Positions 31,920 through 44,269 are shown, numbered from the stretch's first letter. The stretch is 64,000 nucleotides of DNA from Oxytricha trifallax (GCA_000711775.1 ARYC01017309.1:1-64000), one strand, 5' to 3'. Notes: generated by a model from the sequence alone, not told the origin. Numbers and translations: made by a program.

Positions 31920-34900
31920 ATTTCCTGAAAAATAACTTTAAAACTTTATTCTATTTCATATTTAAATAAAAGGGGTTCGAGGCTTTAAGTCCAATCAAAT
32001 ATCCAATCAAGTTTGAAACTACTTCTTTTCAATTCATTTTAAAGTTATTGGATATAAAAGTTATATTCAGGAACTTCTGTCCTTCTCAATTAATCTGCAG
32101 TTATAAATATATTACCTAAAGTTTCATTTTAATTTGTCTCCAATGCTTATCTGTTCACCCCGTGCCCTCACCCCAAACCAAGCAACCCCACCTATATATG
32201 AATTATTTTTTTTCAATAAAATTTTCTTGACCTGCGGGCAGCTATTACATAAAATGATTTTATTTATCAGACTCACTACGTCTGTCGACCATTTTTAATA
32301 CATGCTCCCATAGGAAAATATTAAATATTCTTAAAAAATATATTTATATATTAAAATTATCAAATTTACATAAAGGTAATTACAATGAACGTTCATATTG
32401 ATTTTACTTCTATTAAGTCAAACAGAATATTCTAATGAATAAATTATAAGCATTTAGATAAGGAACATTCTGTTTACTTAATAGAAGTAAAATCAATGTG
32501 AACGTTCATTGTAATTATCTTTTTAAATTTGATAATTTTAATATTTAAATATATTTTTTAAGAATATTTAATATTTTCCTAAAGGAGCATCTATTAAAAA
32601 TGGTCGACGCACGAAGTGAGTCTGATAAAATAAACTCATTTTATGTAATAGCGGCCCGCAGGTCAAGAAATTTTGATTGATAAAAAATTATTTATATAAG
32701 GTGGGGGGGCTCGGGGTTAACAACTTATCAATCTGATAAAAGTTATTTTTTTTAAAGTTGATATCGAAAGAATCGAAAAGATGCCTATTAACAATTTGTG
32801 TTTTTTTATGGAATTCAAAAGTTAAATATTAATTTACAAGTATTTTTCAGTGAAATTTATATATTGATTCTTAAAAGTTATCTTAGAATAAACTAACAAT
32901 AGTTTTATATATTATTTTATAAAAATCTGTTGCTTCCTGATGAAATAATTCCTTATGTTTTAAAATTCTCTCAAAGTTCTGTTCGAGAGTCATCAGTCTG
33001 AAATTCTTAGTCCATGGCAAATCTCCATCTTTTAAATATAAGAGCATATAAAGTAGGGAAACAATGTCATCTTTCCTTGAAGGTTCTAAAATACTAGATA
33101 ATAATAAAAATAATAATAAAAATTAAAAATTGCTTTCACAATCAAAAAATCAAGAAGTTAATCAAATTTAATTCTTTATAATATTCGAGATAGGGGATTT
33201 GGGTTCAATATTGAATATGTTTACATATTTTTTGTCTTAATAGCCCTGGTACTTAAGTTACGTGCTAAAATTTAACTTAACTTGAAAGTTTATATGGTAA
33301 TTTGCAGTGTCATTTTTAGATTTAATCATTTTTTATATGAAAAAATATAGATTCATTAAATTCATATAATATTTCATTATAAGGAATTAAGTTTAAACTA
33401 AAAAATATATTTGTAATTAATTCTACTAGTTAGTGATTAAATTCTTGATTGTAATTAATATGATTATAATTTGAAGTAAAAAAACATAAATAGTTTTAAT
33501 TTATTTAATGTCTTCATAAATAGAAACTTTATTTTCTGAATAAATAAATAGGTTGTTTTTTTAAACATGTTATTTTACTTTATTGCTAAAAATTATTTAA
33601 TTACAGTTTAAATTTTAATCTTATTTAAAATACTAATTACTTTATTCAAATATTTTTAGAAAAGAATTTAAGATAAATTAAATTTGGATTATAATATTTG
33701 TACAAAAAAAGAAAATATTAAGCATTAGAAATTTTTTCAATGCCTATTTTTCTTGCAATAGGAAATTTAATTAATTTAATTTTTATATCAGATTTTATAT
33801 TCGCTAGCTTGGAATTATTTAATTCAAAAAATTTTATATTATTTACTTTGGGTTATAGCCCACAGGGCGAAGCCATAAAATTGTTTTACCAATATTTATA
33901 TATTATCTAAAAGTCATCAAATACTCAAAACAACTTAATTTAACTCAATTAATAAGTAACAAATGATTTTTAAGGATAATTTATTGCACTAAAATTTAAA
34001 AATCTTTTGACAATAACTCTTAAAAAATCAATAAAATAATTACTAAATCCTATAATATTATTGTATTTTTTTCATATTCATATTTTAGATTTTAATTATA
34101 GTTTAATGATTCTTGAATAGAGAGTGAATATTTTGTATGCATTCTACTTTTAAATAAATATTTAGATTATTCTTCCACTACTCAGATGAAAAAATATCCA
34201 TTCTCTATTCAAGAATCATTAAACTATAAGTAAAATCTAAAATATGAATATGAAACAAATCTAATAAAATATTATAGGATTTAGTAATTATTTTTTTGAT
34301 TTTTCAAGAGTTAATGTCAAAAGATTTTTTAATTTTAGTGTAATAAATTATCCTTAAAAATCATTAGTTGCTTATTAAATTAATTAAATTAAGTTGTTTT
34401 GAGTATTTTATAACTGTAGATGATGATGATGATGATTTTTAGCCATTGAATTAATTACGGGAGGTTATCAACCGTTTATATGAATTAACATCAAACCTTT
34501 CAAAGTACTCTCGGACTAACACTTGACTTTCTGAGTTCTATGTGCTTTGTAGTAAAAGCATTTCTGTGTTGGCCCAAACCCCAGGTTATCTCGATCAGTG
34601 AAACTTCCAATTGCCCCTTCCGGGGATGTTTATGTTCTATTCGGCTGATTGTTGGCTCTTCTCTAGTTCTCTGTTTCTAAAACCCCGGCGTTAGCTCTCA
34701 GGGAAAATCCACAGTAGTTTTTACCCGTGCTTAGTTTTTCTTCTGGGATACAGGGTCCCTTTTCCAAGCACAGTAGACTCATTACGGACTCCAGGCGCAA
34801 ATCCTAGTCGTAGCACCACAGCCCCTGAGAAGGCATAACTGTAGATAATTTATAAATTTTGGAAAAACAAATTTATTGCCCCGCCCTGTGGGGCTATTGC

Positions 34901-37900
34901 CTTTTACTTACTTTACTTCATCATTTGGTATAAACTTGCAAAAACTAATATTATCTCTATTTAATTGAAGAATTAATATTTTATTTATAATTTATCTACT
35001 ACTTATCACAAAATAAACATATAAATATTTTGGGGGGGGGTAAGTTTCCTGCACTGTTTTTTTATTTATGTTAAATTTAATAAATTTTACATAAATTAAC
35101 TAATTTAATATTTTTATACCCATTAAATAGTAAGATCATATTTTTATCATTTAAGTAGCTCAAGAAAATATAACTTAACTTTATATAGCCATAGTAAGAA
35201 CAAGGTATGTTGAATCAGAATTTTACTAACAATTAGAAATAATATTTGGAATTACTATAGCAAAGCAATATAATATTTAAGAGACAGAACCTAAAAATAC
35301 CAGATGAAAAATGTCAGAGTTTTTGGAATCTAAAGATCGATATAGAATATTGATTAATAAATTAAAGTCTAATTCAACAATAAAATTAGTCATGAAAATG
35401 GTTGATCGTTATTATAAAGATTGATTTAATTAAAAAAAAATAAAAAAATATAAAATTAAAAAAAGTGCAGGAAACATCCCTAAAATTTTTTTTTTATCAT
35501 AAACCAGTGCAGGAAACTTCCCCCCCCCAATATTTTATTATAAAAGCTAATAATATTAAAAATTATAATAAAAACTAAATTTCCATTGAATTCTTCTTCA
35601 AGTGATTATTAAGACTATATATCTAGAATGACTTTATTGGAGCTTGCTTAATTCGCAATTTTAATGGAAGTCGAAACAGAAAAATCAATTTTATTTTTAA
35701 TAAATGTAATTTATTTGAATTTTTTTCAAATTTAAATCATTTAAGTAATTTTTTTTATAAGTCATATGAAATTTTTAAATATCAAACTAAAAATAAAATA
35801 TATAGATTAAATGTAAAATCAATTAATGTTAGAAGTGAAGATTCGTATTAATCAAAGTGGGCAGATTTTATTAAAATATTATCTGGTTTTATATCGTGGT
35901 GAATAAAAACCCTAAAATAGAATGTCAAACATTAAATCAATTTATTTTTTACATTTTTAAAGTTAATTGTTTTTCCTATATAGTTAAACATAAATTAGTG
36001 ATTTCATGCTATTTATGAGAGAAATGTTCTATAATAGATTTTACTATGCTAAAAGACTCAGTAATTATAATATTATAAAAATAATATTTTAAATAAATGT
36101 AAATTGAATTGGTATGATGGGTTATGAATGTATCCTTCTCCGTTATTAAAATCAATATAATTTTACACTGCCTATATAAATTAAATTGCAAAATAGATTT
36201 TAAAGAATTAAAATTTATAATAACATTTTTGTAATTTTTATTGATAATAATAAATATTTATCATAATTCTGTTCTTAATTAAAAAATAATAATTTAAAAA
36301 TTTAGTAAGTTTTAATTAATTTATATTATCAGGTTTGCTATGCAATAATTTCAAAATATTGAACTAAAATATTTTTGATTAGCAATTAATATAGAAATGA
36401 AAAAGAATTATTTATCAAAAGGATTTATGTATTAATGCATAACTTAATTTTAAGTTATTTGCCATTTATTAAATTTAATTTTTATAGAAATTCACAATTT
36501 TTTGCAAATTATAATATATATATATTTTATCAATATTAACATCGAAAATTTTTAATTAGGGAATTTGATTATTTCGTTTAGTACATAATTTAACTAATTG
36601 AAAAATTTTCTAGCCACGAAGGCTAGGGAACTAAAATATTATTTTCGCTTAATCATATAAATTAAGTTTTGTGATGAGTATAAAATATTTATTTTTTAAA
36701 AGTAAAGTTAAGGTGGGGTTAACTAACCATTTAAATGCCGATTTGAAGGACAGTCTTCAAAGTAAAAGTTTTTCCTGTTCTTAGTAATAAATCCTCTAGA
36801 CTTAAAAATATAAAAATAAAGGGTCTAGTTAGAATAATAAATGATGTTAGTTTTTTTCATTTCATTTTTTAATACTAAATCAACCAGTTAAAAATGTTTT
36901 CAAAGAACCAAAACGAAATGAAATCATATTTATATATTCAGTGAATCAAATAATTTGACTTATAATTTATTTCATATTTTCTTTTGTTTCACTTTATCAA
37001 TGATTTTATAAGAAAAATAATTTGAGATTAACACATTCTAAATTAGAAAATACAAAGGAGTTCTAGATTAAGCTTTAATGTTAATATGGAGAATATTTTT
37101 TCTCACGATATTGTGAGGTCCTTACACTTTTTATCATATGGAGGAAAGTAATCATAAAATAAAATCCCATTTTTCGCTGTATAATTATATTCAACTGCGT
37201 CCCTAACAATAAAAAGATCATATTGCTACTTATCTAAACCATTAGAGAATTAATTCAGATTCTCCTTTAATTATTTAAGTAGGGTTAATCAAATTTATAG
37301 AGAATTTCAATTATTTTTAGCATTTGAAAAAAGATTGATAAAAACTCTGTAGCCCAATCATTTTTGGCAATTATTCCCCATATTTTTATTCTCATTTATC
37401 AATAGCCTTGATAGAAGACTATTTTATTCAGTAATATTTAAATGACGCTAAATAGCAGCAGATATAAAGTTTTTTGTTTTTATGATTGCTTAATCACTAG
37501 TCAAGCATTATTAGTAGTTTATACCTGTATAAAAAATAATATGAAATTTTACTATTTAAAATTAATAGTCATAGTAATTAATATACCCTAAAAAGTTATT
37601 TTTATTCAAGAATGTTTTAAAATATTATATACTTGGACCGTATTTCTACATAATTATGTAATTTATTTCTCCGTATTGTCCATCGTCTAATATTTTCACA
37701 AGTCCTATGAATCTAAAAATTTATTTATTATTAATAATAAATATTTTTAATTATAAAATACTATAGTAATAGTTTCAATCTATTTAAAAATTTAAACTAA
37801 AATTTCATCTTTCTAGCAGTATTAAATAGTTAATTAAATCTGACTCATATATAAATTTAATTAGCTTAAAAATTATACTTTTATTCATATTTTTAATCAC

Positions 37901-38931
37901 ATTTAAATGAAAATAATTAATATTTAAAATTTCAATACTATCAGTTTGTTCAGTAGTTCATTAATAACACAAATGTATTTTACAATTTACCATAAAATGA
38001 TGGGGAATTTGAGTTAAAAATAAAAATTATTATTATAATCTGTATTATATATTATTATAATTAAAAAATTCAAAATAAATGACTCTCTTGATAAAAAGAT
38101 AATTCAAAAGTTCAGAAGGGTAAAATTAATTATGTCTTTTTTATAGGGATTTAAGATAAGTATTAGGCTTATTTCTTTTTTATTTGACTTTTTTACAAGA
38201 TCTTTTTTATAAGAGAGTAAATAAAAGTTTAAACCTAAGCTTTTAAAAAATAAAATATAAATATTTTTAATTTTAGTGAACGTAAATTATCACAGTTACA
38301 TACCTTCATCTATTCCAGAATTAGCAATATTTTATAAAATTATCTTTTCTTTCTCAAATCCTTCCTTGTTATTACAATAATAACTTTCAATTATCCATTT
38401 CTTATTAAGGGATTATTATAAAAAATAAAAAAATAAATTCAATAATTTTAACAATATTAAACTATATTTAGATTATTAGTTGAAGAATTTCTAGTTCAAA
38501 TCATCTCAAAATAAATCTTACGAATTTAATTGCTACACTTTTATATATTATTAGTTCTAATGCCTAAATAAAAAATGAAACCTTGATTCTTAAAATAATT
38601 ATTAGCATTATTTCTGTAAACTAAGGTTCATAATCTCAATAATAATAATATTTATTCGATATTTCAACACATTCATATTAAAAAAGATATACCTATAGAA
38701 AATTAATTTTAAATTTAAACTTTTCTGTGTAGAGTCTTCTTTAATTGGATCTTTTTGTAATTGTAATGCTTCCCAAACTTATCCATAAGATCCTCTCCCT
38801 AGCATTTTTATTAGTTCATATTGCTAATTATGAAAATATATAAAATATATTTAGATTTTTATCTTTGAAGTAATTAATGAGTTTGTTTTGCAATAGGTTT
38901 GATTAATGACAAGTCCATTTTTTAATATCAT
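31920..38931 (-). CDS. CK1-like protein kinase, MDSs spread over 7 kb
   Basis: Minus-strand MDSs in order encode a casein-kinase-1-type domain. N-terminus MILKNGLVINQTYCK (ATG 38931); glycine loop YELIKMLGRGSYGQVWEA (38800); VAIKF (38550); GLVKILDDGQYGEINYIIMQ and KYGPSI (37700). Then WATEFLSIFFQMLKIIE (37320); catalytic loop FIHHDIKPDNILIKSA with LIDFT (35900); SRKDDIVSLLYMLLYL plus DLPW (33050). The CK1 tail is EVPEYNFYIQQLQNELKRSS with FKLDWIFDW (32050). HRD is HHD and DFG reads DFT, so activity is uncertain. The activation segment (33.1-35.7 kb) and the C-terminal end are not defined. Three repeat elements lie in the intervening IESs. Confidence 0.75.
32150..32725. mobile_element. long palindrome (foldback element), arms about 0.25 kb
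   Basis: The arms run from CCCCACCTATATATGAATTA at 32188 to its inverted copy ending near 32710. They include GACCTGCGGGC, GTCGACCATTTTTAATA and GAACGTTCATATTGATTTTA with scattered differences. The loop is about 40 bp near 32450. No coding capacity. It falls between two MDSs of the kinase gene. Confidence 0.8.
33844..34911. mobile_element. 1.07-kb element: TIRs, internal palindrome and GC-rich segment
   Basis: The ends are imperfect inverted repeats of about 45 bp (ATAGCCCACAGGGCGAAGCC at left; complement ATAGCCCCACAGGGCGGGGC at right). Inside, 33895-34420 is a long palindrome (arms about 230 bp around 34150). A 0.4-kb segment near 45% GC (34430-34860) follows and is open on the minus strand. 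It lies in an IES of the kinase gene. Target duplication was not clear. Confidence 0.75.
34468..34836 (-). CDS. 122-aa ORF inside the 1.07-kb element
   Basis: ATG at 34836 begins MPSQGLWCYDQDLRLESVMS. The frame is open with TAA/TAG as Gln to TGA at 34470-34468, passing KGPCIPEEKLSTGKNYCGFS and DRDNLGFGPTQKCFYY. It is Cys-containing (5 Cys) and well above local GC. No domain recognised. An open frame of this length is not rare at this GC with one stop codon, so coding status is only tentative. Confidence 0.4.
35032..35528. mobile_element. G-rich MITE, copy B, 8-bp target duplication
   Basis: 497 bp bounded by G-run ends (GGGGTAAGTTTCCTGCAC) and their inverted copy, with a second inward CAGGAAACATCCC motif at the right. 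AATATTTT is duplicated at 35024-35031 and 35529-35536. Inverted relative to copy A and sharing its interior (for example CCAGATGAAAAATGTCAGAG). Inserted in an IES of the kinase gene. The 8-bp duplication suggests a hAT-like mobilising transposase. Confidence 0.9.
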
Positions 38932-39539
38932 TTTATTGAAATATTTTAATGCATATGATAAACTCGACACTCTTATTATAATTTAAACACATTTTGCTTT
39001 GTATCAACTGCAATTTTAATTCGATTAGAAAAAATAAATATATAATTATGGATGTTTTATAAAATTCTAAAAAATAGTCGGATAATGTAAACAATTTACT
39101 AAAATATACTCATTAGTGATTAATAACTAAATTTTTCTGAGTTTGAAATTTATATATCCAGGAAACCTTTGCAAGAACTTGAAAGAAGACATTAATTTTT
39201 AATTTTTATCATTTCAAAGATAGGTGTCACATTATTGTAAATTATACAAAAATTTCAAACATTTATGAAAGTATTTGTTTTGAGTTCCTCGGTTAATACT
39301 GTAGTGTATTTTCTAATTTTTTATCAATATATTTCGAGCATATTTTCTAAAAATATTTCAATTAAAAAATCCAATTTTTACAATTAAGTTTAATTTAATA
39401 TTCTTTTCTCCTTTTTTATTTTATCAATAAAGCATCCAGACTAAAATTTCTTAAATTCCTTTCTAATAAGCACTCACAAAGATTTCATTATTGATTAAAG
39501 CTGCTGTATGTTTAAAACACACATTCCTTATTTACTATG

Positions 39540-41311
39540 TCATTATTTTGCTGCAGCTTTAGCAACTTGGGCTCTTCTCTTCTTAACTGCAACTCTAAGT
39601 TTCTTGTCGTGTCTTTGCAATTCTTCCATATCAATTTTATTCTTCTCTGCCTAATCGAAATAATAAATACTTGTTCATATATATAGAAGAAATTTCTATC
39701 TATCAAATTCTTCATATCACCACGGTTTTGACTATCTGATGGCAATACTTTAACAGCTTCCTCTGATTTATATAAATATAGCAACTTTAAAGTAAAATTG
39801 TAAATTATTGTGAAAAATGTTTAGCAAATAAAATGATCCATCGATTGGTTGCGGTAGTAACCATTGGTTATAAACATCACTCAGTTGCCAATAAGTTTCG
39901 CCGTTAAACTCTAAATGTGAGAGCCATGAACCAGTTCCGGTTTCTAAAAGAACTTTCTATCCACTGTCGCTTACTTAACTTATTCTAACTTCTATGATAT
40001 AAAAATAAAATCATGTTTTTTTCTCTCAAATAACAAGTTCTTGAAAAACAAATAGGATTATTAGAGAAATTAATTTGATGTCAATAAATTAAAAGACGGT
40101 TTAATTTATATTGAATTCATAGTGATATCTGTCAGGGGTTGTTTCTTAGAGCTCCACCATTTACTCTTTAAAGACGATAGATAGCCTGTAGATTCGGTAG
40201 GATTATATATGACCTCAGCTTCGATTTTATTGACCTCATCCCTGTAAAAAGCATTTCCGATATAGTTATGAATTCTATCTCCGTAAGTTAATCCAGATAT
40301 TTAAATTGTAGGATCTGTGATCGAAATTCGTCCTCCGTCATGAAATTCTATAATTTGCCTTCCTACTCTGGAACCTGAAATTGAAGAGAGACCCGATGGC
40401 CAGGCTTTATACTCGAAGTGACCGTAGAATTTGTATGCGTTGTCTGGACCTTCTAGTAGGAAATTTGTAATGGGCGGGTGGTGAGATGTCTATTCGGCAT
40501 AATATTTCTCTCCGGTAGGTAAAACTCTTTAAAAATTTTACCTGACAAGAATTTATTAAATCTATGACAACAATTGAGTGGAGTTAATCTTTGAATGGTT
40601 TCTCCCAGGATCGGATTAAGTGGTGCTCTGCACTGCATCTGTGAAACATTGATATGGTGACCACCGATATAAGTAGCTACAACCCATTTGAGTCTCTCTA
40701 GAGCTCCAATAGATTCACTGGCCTGCTTGAAATATTTGGGTGCTAAACTTAGATCTACAGCTGATCCCTCCAAATATGTTTAAAAATCTAATGCTAAAAT
40801 ACACTATAAAAGGCATTTTATTATAATATGTTCTAGGATAATGCATGTAAGCTGGTGCTGGTGTCTTCATCATATCTTAAAATTCTCCCTTCATCATCTT
40901 TTTCCCTAACTTTGATAAAATTTCCTTAAAGGCTTAAGGTATAATATTTCCCTCATCTAAAAGAATCAACCCTCCATTTGCATGTGCTAATTTATGTCTT
41001 TAGTACTATTAAGATTATACTATTTAGAATTAATTATAGAAGATAGATAGATTATGTAAAAGATTTAATTTTTTTTTCAAAAAATTTAGATGGATCTTAA
41101 GAAACAGCTCCATTATTCTATTTTTGTTCCTCTCCTCGATCTATATTTTAGTTTATATAAGAAACCTTGTTTATAAATTTGAAATATTTCTTAATGAATA
41201 GCACAAGCATACTAACTTGAGATTGATTTGTTTAAACTTACTTATGTTTAATTTATTCATTTGAGCTTAGGCTTCATCAGTTAGTGGGCTTTAAGTATCA
41301 CTTCCTTACAT
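39540..41311 (-). CDS. oxysterol-binding-protein-related protein (ORP)
   Basis: ATG at 41311 (MQGSDTQSPLTDEAQAQMNK); TGA at 39542-39540. The joined MDSs give a short ORP consisting mainly of the lipid-binding OSBP domain. Visible parts: EGSAVDLSLAPKYFKQASES, QCRAPLNPILGETIQR, the family signature EQTSHHPPITNFLLEGP, GTGSWLSHLEFNGETYW, VLPSDSQNRGDMKNLIDRN and a final charged helix EELQRHDKKLRVAVKK. ORPs bind sterols and phosphoinositides and exchange lipids at membrane contact sites. Five pointer joins are resolved; two N-terminal joins (41010-41255) are not. No PH domain is seen. The minus-strand MDSs are collinear. Confidence 0.9.
39662..39693. other. micro-IES, pointer ATTTC (32 bp)
   Basis: Coding-strand pointer ATTTC (39657-39661 and 39689-39693). 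Removal joins NLIDRNF to DQAEKNKIDMEELQ in frame and restores the usual ORP C-terminal helix. Confidence 0.75.
39785..39827. other. IES, pointer TTGCTA (43 bp)
   Basis: Repeats at 39779-39784 and 39822-39827. Removal joins PIDGSFYLL to YLYKSEEAVKVLPSD in frame. Confidence 0.75.
40001..40128. other. IES, pointer ATATCA (128 bp)
   Basis: Repeats at 39995-40000 and 40123-40128. Removal joins KKQPLTDI to IEVRISQVSDSG in frame. Confidence 0.8.
40531..40592. other. IES, pointer AAAGA (62 bp)
   Basis: Repeats at 40526-40530 and 40588-40592. Removal gives LGETIQRVLPTGEKYYAEQT, the expected run from the LGET motif to the ORP signature. Confidence 0.85.
40780..40831. other. IES, pointer ACATATT (52 bp)
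   Basis: Repeats at 40773-40779 and 40825-40831. Removal joins MHYPRTY to LEGSAVDLSLAP in frame. Confidence 0.85.
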
Positions 41312-41684
41312 TTTATTGTTTAAATTTATTAAAGAAAGATTTGCCAATTACTAATACTAAAACTAAATTATATTCATATTCATTTGATAAAATAAGATAT
41401 AAATCTATATGAATTTTGTAAAAAGAATTCTCTTCTTTGGTTTTGGACAAAAAATATAGATTTTATCAACTTCTATAATTAGCATTTTTATTAAGAAATT
41501 ATTAACTTATATTCATAGACTAAAAGTATATATCATATCAGTAAGTATTTATTCTTATCCTATCTCATATAAATTTAAATATTTCATGAAATTGACTCTA
41601 TTTTCATGTTTAAATCGATACAATTTAATATTTTAAAGTGAGTAAAAACAAATTTGACATAATTTTTAATTGAATTAAATAAGA

Positions 41685-42925
41685 ATGGAATCTACAAGTA
41701 ACCAACCAGACTAAAATCAAATCAAAATATTTGATGATTACATGCCAGTAAAAATATAATTTTACATTATTTATCATTTATTTAGGATCATAAACCAGAA
41801 GAATAAGATAATAAAGAATCTTGTGTTTCTTTAAAATTACAAGCGAAATTATTAACAATAGAAGAAAATCTCGATCCATAAAGTTTTTATTTGTTTAACC
41901 AAATGAACTAAATTATTGATGAAAATATGAGGTTGATATAGAAATCTGGAATACCTATGCTTGCCTCTACTTTTACTCTACAATTTAAAAGTCTTATAAT
42001 TTAATTTATAAAAATACTACAATATCATTAATTATTATATAATAAGTCGATATCTAAGTTTATACCTTAATTTCAATTAATATATTTATATACTCTTTGG
42101 AGGAAACTTCTCTATAATTAAGCGAAAATCTAGTCTTAAAATACAAACTAAAACTTCAGTGAATTCAATCAAATCTTTATCAATGTAATTGATCAGAAAG
42201 TACTCAGCTTGAAATTTATTCCATTACTAAAATAAATCTACAAGAATAAATTAGTTAACGAAAACAATTCTCAACTTTTGCAAGTACAATACAAATCAGA
42301 CATATTTAAAATTATAAAAGCTTAGAATTGAAGTTTTTTAATTTGTAATATAAACAAAGTTTTAAGTTATTAATTTTAATATTAATCAGAACTATTTTAG
42401 TAATTTGAGAAAGACTATGGAGAGTCAAAGTCTTATTTGAGATTAATTGATGAATATATAGAGTACCTTTTGAATCTAGAACTTTGTGACGACTTAATCA
42501 GTAGAATATAATTATATCAAATTATTCAAAAACCTGCATCCTTAACTGATAACTCTAATTGTACTGATTTGGATTTTACTCTTAATTAAATTATTATCAA
42601 TAAGAAACTTCAAAATTTATGTAACTTACTAAATTAATGACCACCAGAGAGAACTTTATGAAGCATTGAATCAAGATTTGAAGTATGATCATTTCTCTAA
42701 GACTCATTCCTATCTTTCTAAGTCATATTAGGCGTTTGTCAATTTAACTTATAATTTTTTTTCAAATAATAAATTAAAATTATTAAAATAAAATTTCAGT
42801 CCTTTTATTTTGAATAAATATTTTAGTATTCAAAATTAACAAAGCAAAATCAAAGGAATTTGCTTATATTAAATTAAAAATAAATAAAATGCTAAATATT
42901 ATTTAGTCTAAACTTGTAAATATCA
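41685..42925 (+). CDS. helical protein gene, 5' part, truncated by element
   Basis: ATG at 41685 (MESTSNQPDQNQIKIFDDYM). A 38-nt intron (41748-41785) leads to DHKPEEQDNKESCVSLKLQA. Later MDSs encode QIFINVIDQKVLSLKFIPLL (42170-42300), KDYGESKSYLRLIDEYIEYL (42410-42600) and, across pointer AACTT, LYEALNQDLKYDHFSKTHSY. The frame stays open until the 1.34-kb element at 42933. It is mostly alpha-helical and acidic; no family recognised. Because no TGA is met before the element and the plus-strand segments at 44329-45243 lack a clear start, the two may be one gene split by the element. Confidence 0.6.
42606..42651. other. IES, pointer AACTT (46 bp)
   Basis: Repeats at 42606-42610 and 42652-42656. 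Removal joins NQIIINKKL to YEALNQDLKYDHF in frame and skips a TGA. Confidence 0.7.
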
Positions 42926-42932
42926 TTATTTT

Positions 42933-44269
42933 GGGTGCTGAAGTCAGGACGTCCCAACTCCATCAGGGCGTCCCAGATCGTCAGGACGGGTATTGGGGCG
43001 TCCCAGGCGACGTCATGACGTCCCAACTCATGAATATTAATAAAATAATCAATACCCCAACACCCCATAATTAATTATATGTGTTATATTGATTAGAGTA
43101 GTAATGGGGATAGGGGACTCATTTTGATTAATTTCACCTTGGTATTAGATTTAATTTTATTTATTATTATCAGGACGGAGAATTTATTGTTTTATTTTAT
43201 ATCATCACTACATGTGGATATCTGTTATGGAGAAATTTATCATGTAAAATAATTTAAATGAAATCTCATTATTTTGGCTTAGTTATATAAAAAAACTATT
43301 TAAATTTTAATAAAACTCCTTCTTATAATTCTATGAGACTCCTTTTTTTCATTTTTTGAAATTCTTTTGTAATAATATAGTTTTAGTATTTTAGTAAATG
43401 ATACCAACTAGGCTTTGAATTAAATTAAAACTATTCCATTAAAACTTCATTATAATATAACCTGGATCTAATTAAGTTTTGGTACTATAAAAGCGATGTA
43501 CCAATTAAGCTTAAAAAGATTTAGTACTAGTACTTATTAAATTAAAACTTATATAGTGCTAATTTAATGGAATCATATTGGTAAAAATAAGGAAATAAAT
43601 CTAATATTTGTTACTCTTTTGTTAAAACTTTCTCCATTTCGTTAGAGAGTTTACCTCCTATAAGATTTTTATAAGAGGTACAAGAATTTATAGAAATTTT
43701 AATACTTATTTTGGCGATTTAAATCAATTTATAATACTCTTTTAGTTCAAAGAGATTATAAGATTGAAGCTATTAATCACCTTAAAATCACTCATTTCAA
43801 GAATACTTTTATTTAAATTTTACTTAATTTACTTTTTTGTCTTTTTGTTAAACATATTTTAATTAAGAACGCAATATAAAAGAAATTAAAGTATTGAATT
43901 GAATTTGAAAATTATTTACGATGAAAATTTCAAAATTTTCCATAAAAATAATCATTAAAAGTGAAAACATACATGAAAAATGAATAAAATAATAAATGAC
44001 AATCAAAATTTTCTGTTATTAAAAAAAGTGTTTTACCAGATACATAATCATGAGATAATTTTAATTTGACATAACAAATTTTCATATTTAATTAAATAGT
44101 GTAAAAATGATAATTCCTAACAAAAGGGAATCTAGTCTCTAACAATACCCTATCATCAATAGAACACTTATTAATTTTATCATGTGGTAGGATTTTGGAA
44201 TTTTATTATTCTATGTTTTTATATGTTGGGACGTCCTGACGACCCTGGGACGCCCTGACGTCAACACCA
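42933..44269. mobile_element. 1.34-kb element, GACGTC-rich TIRs, 8-bp target duplication
   Basis: The ends GGGTGCTGAAGTCAGGACG and (inverted) TGGTGTTGACGTCAGGGCG form imperfect terminal repeats. They run into several further GGGACGYCCTGAC-like sub-repeats (42950-43030 and 44228-44262). ATTATTTT is duplicated at 42925-42932 and 44270-44277. No transposase seen inside, so non-autonomous; the 8-bp duplication suggests hAT mobilisation. It contains the second copy of the 280-bp repeat. Confidence 0.88.
43395..43680. repeat. 280-bp repeat with palindromic core, copy 2
   Basis: Inverted and diverged copy of 23967-24240. The core runs from TTCCATTAAA at 43434 to TTTAATGGAA at 43572, and CCTCCTATAAG lies near 43660. 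Found here inside the GACGTC element and there inside a TBE. Confidence 0.6.

Noticed and set aside
34430-34860. rRNA or tRNA fragment
   Set aside because: GC-rich, but I recognise no rRNA core motif or tRNA cloverleaf; retained only as an element segment with a tentative ORF.
37103-37250. Open segment LNQFSNGLDKQQYDLFIV as the kinase activation region
   Set aside because: It lies between the helix MDS at 37.3 kb and the catalytic-loop MDS at 35.9 kb, ends in TGA and does not align with the CK1 fold, so it was left as probable IES.
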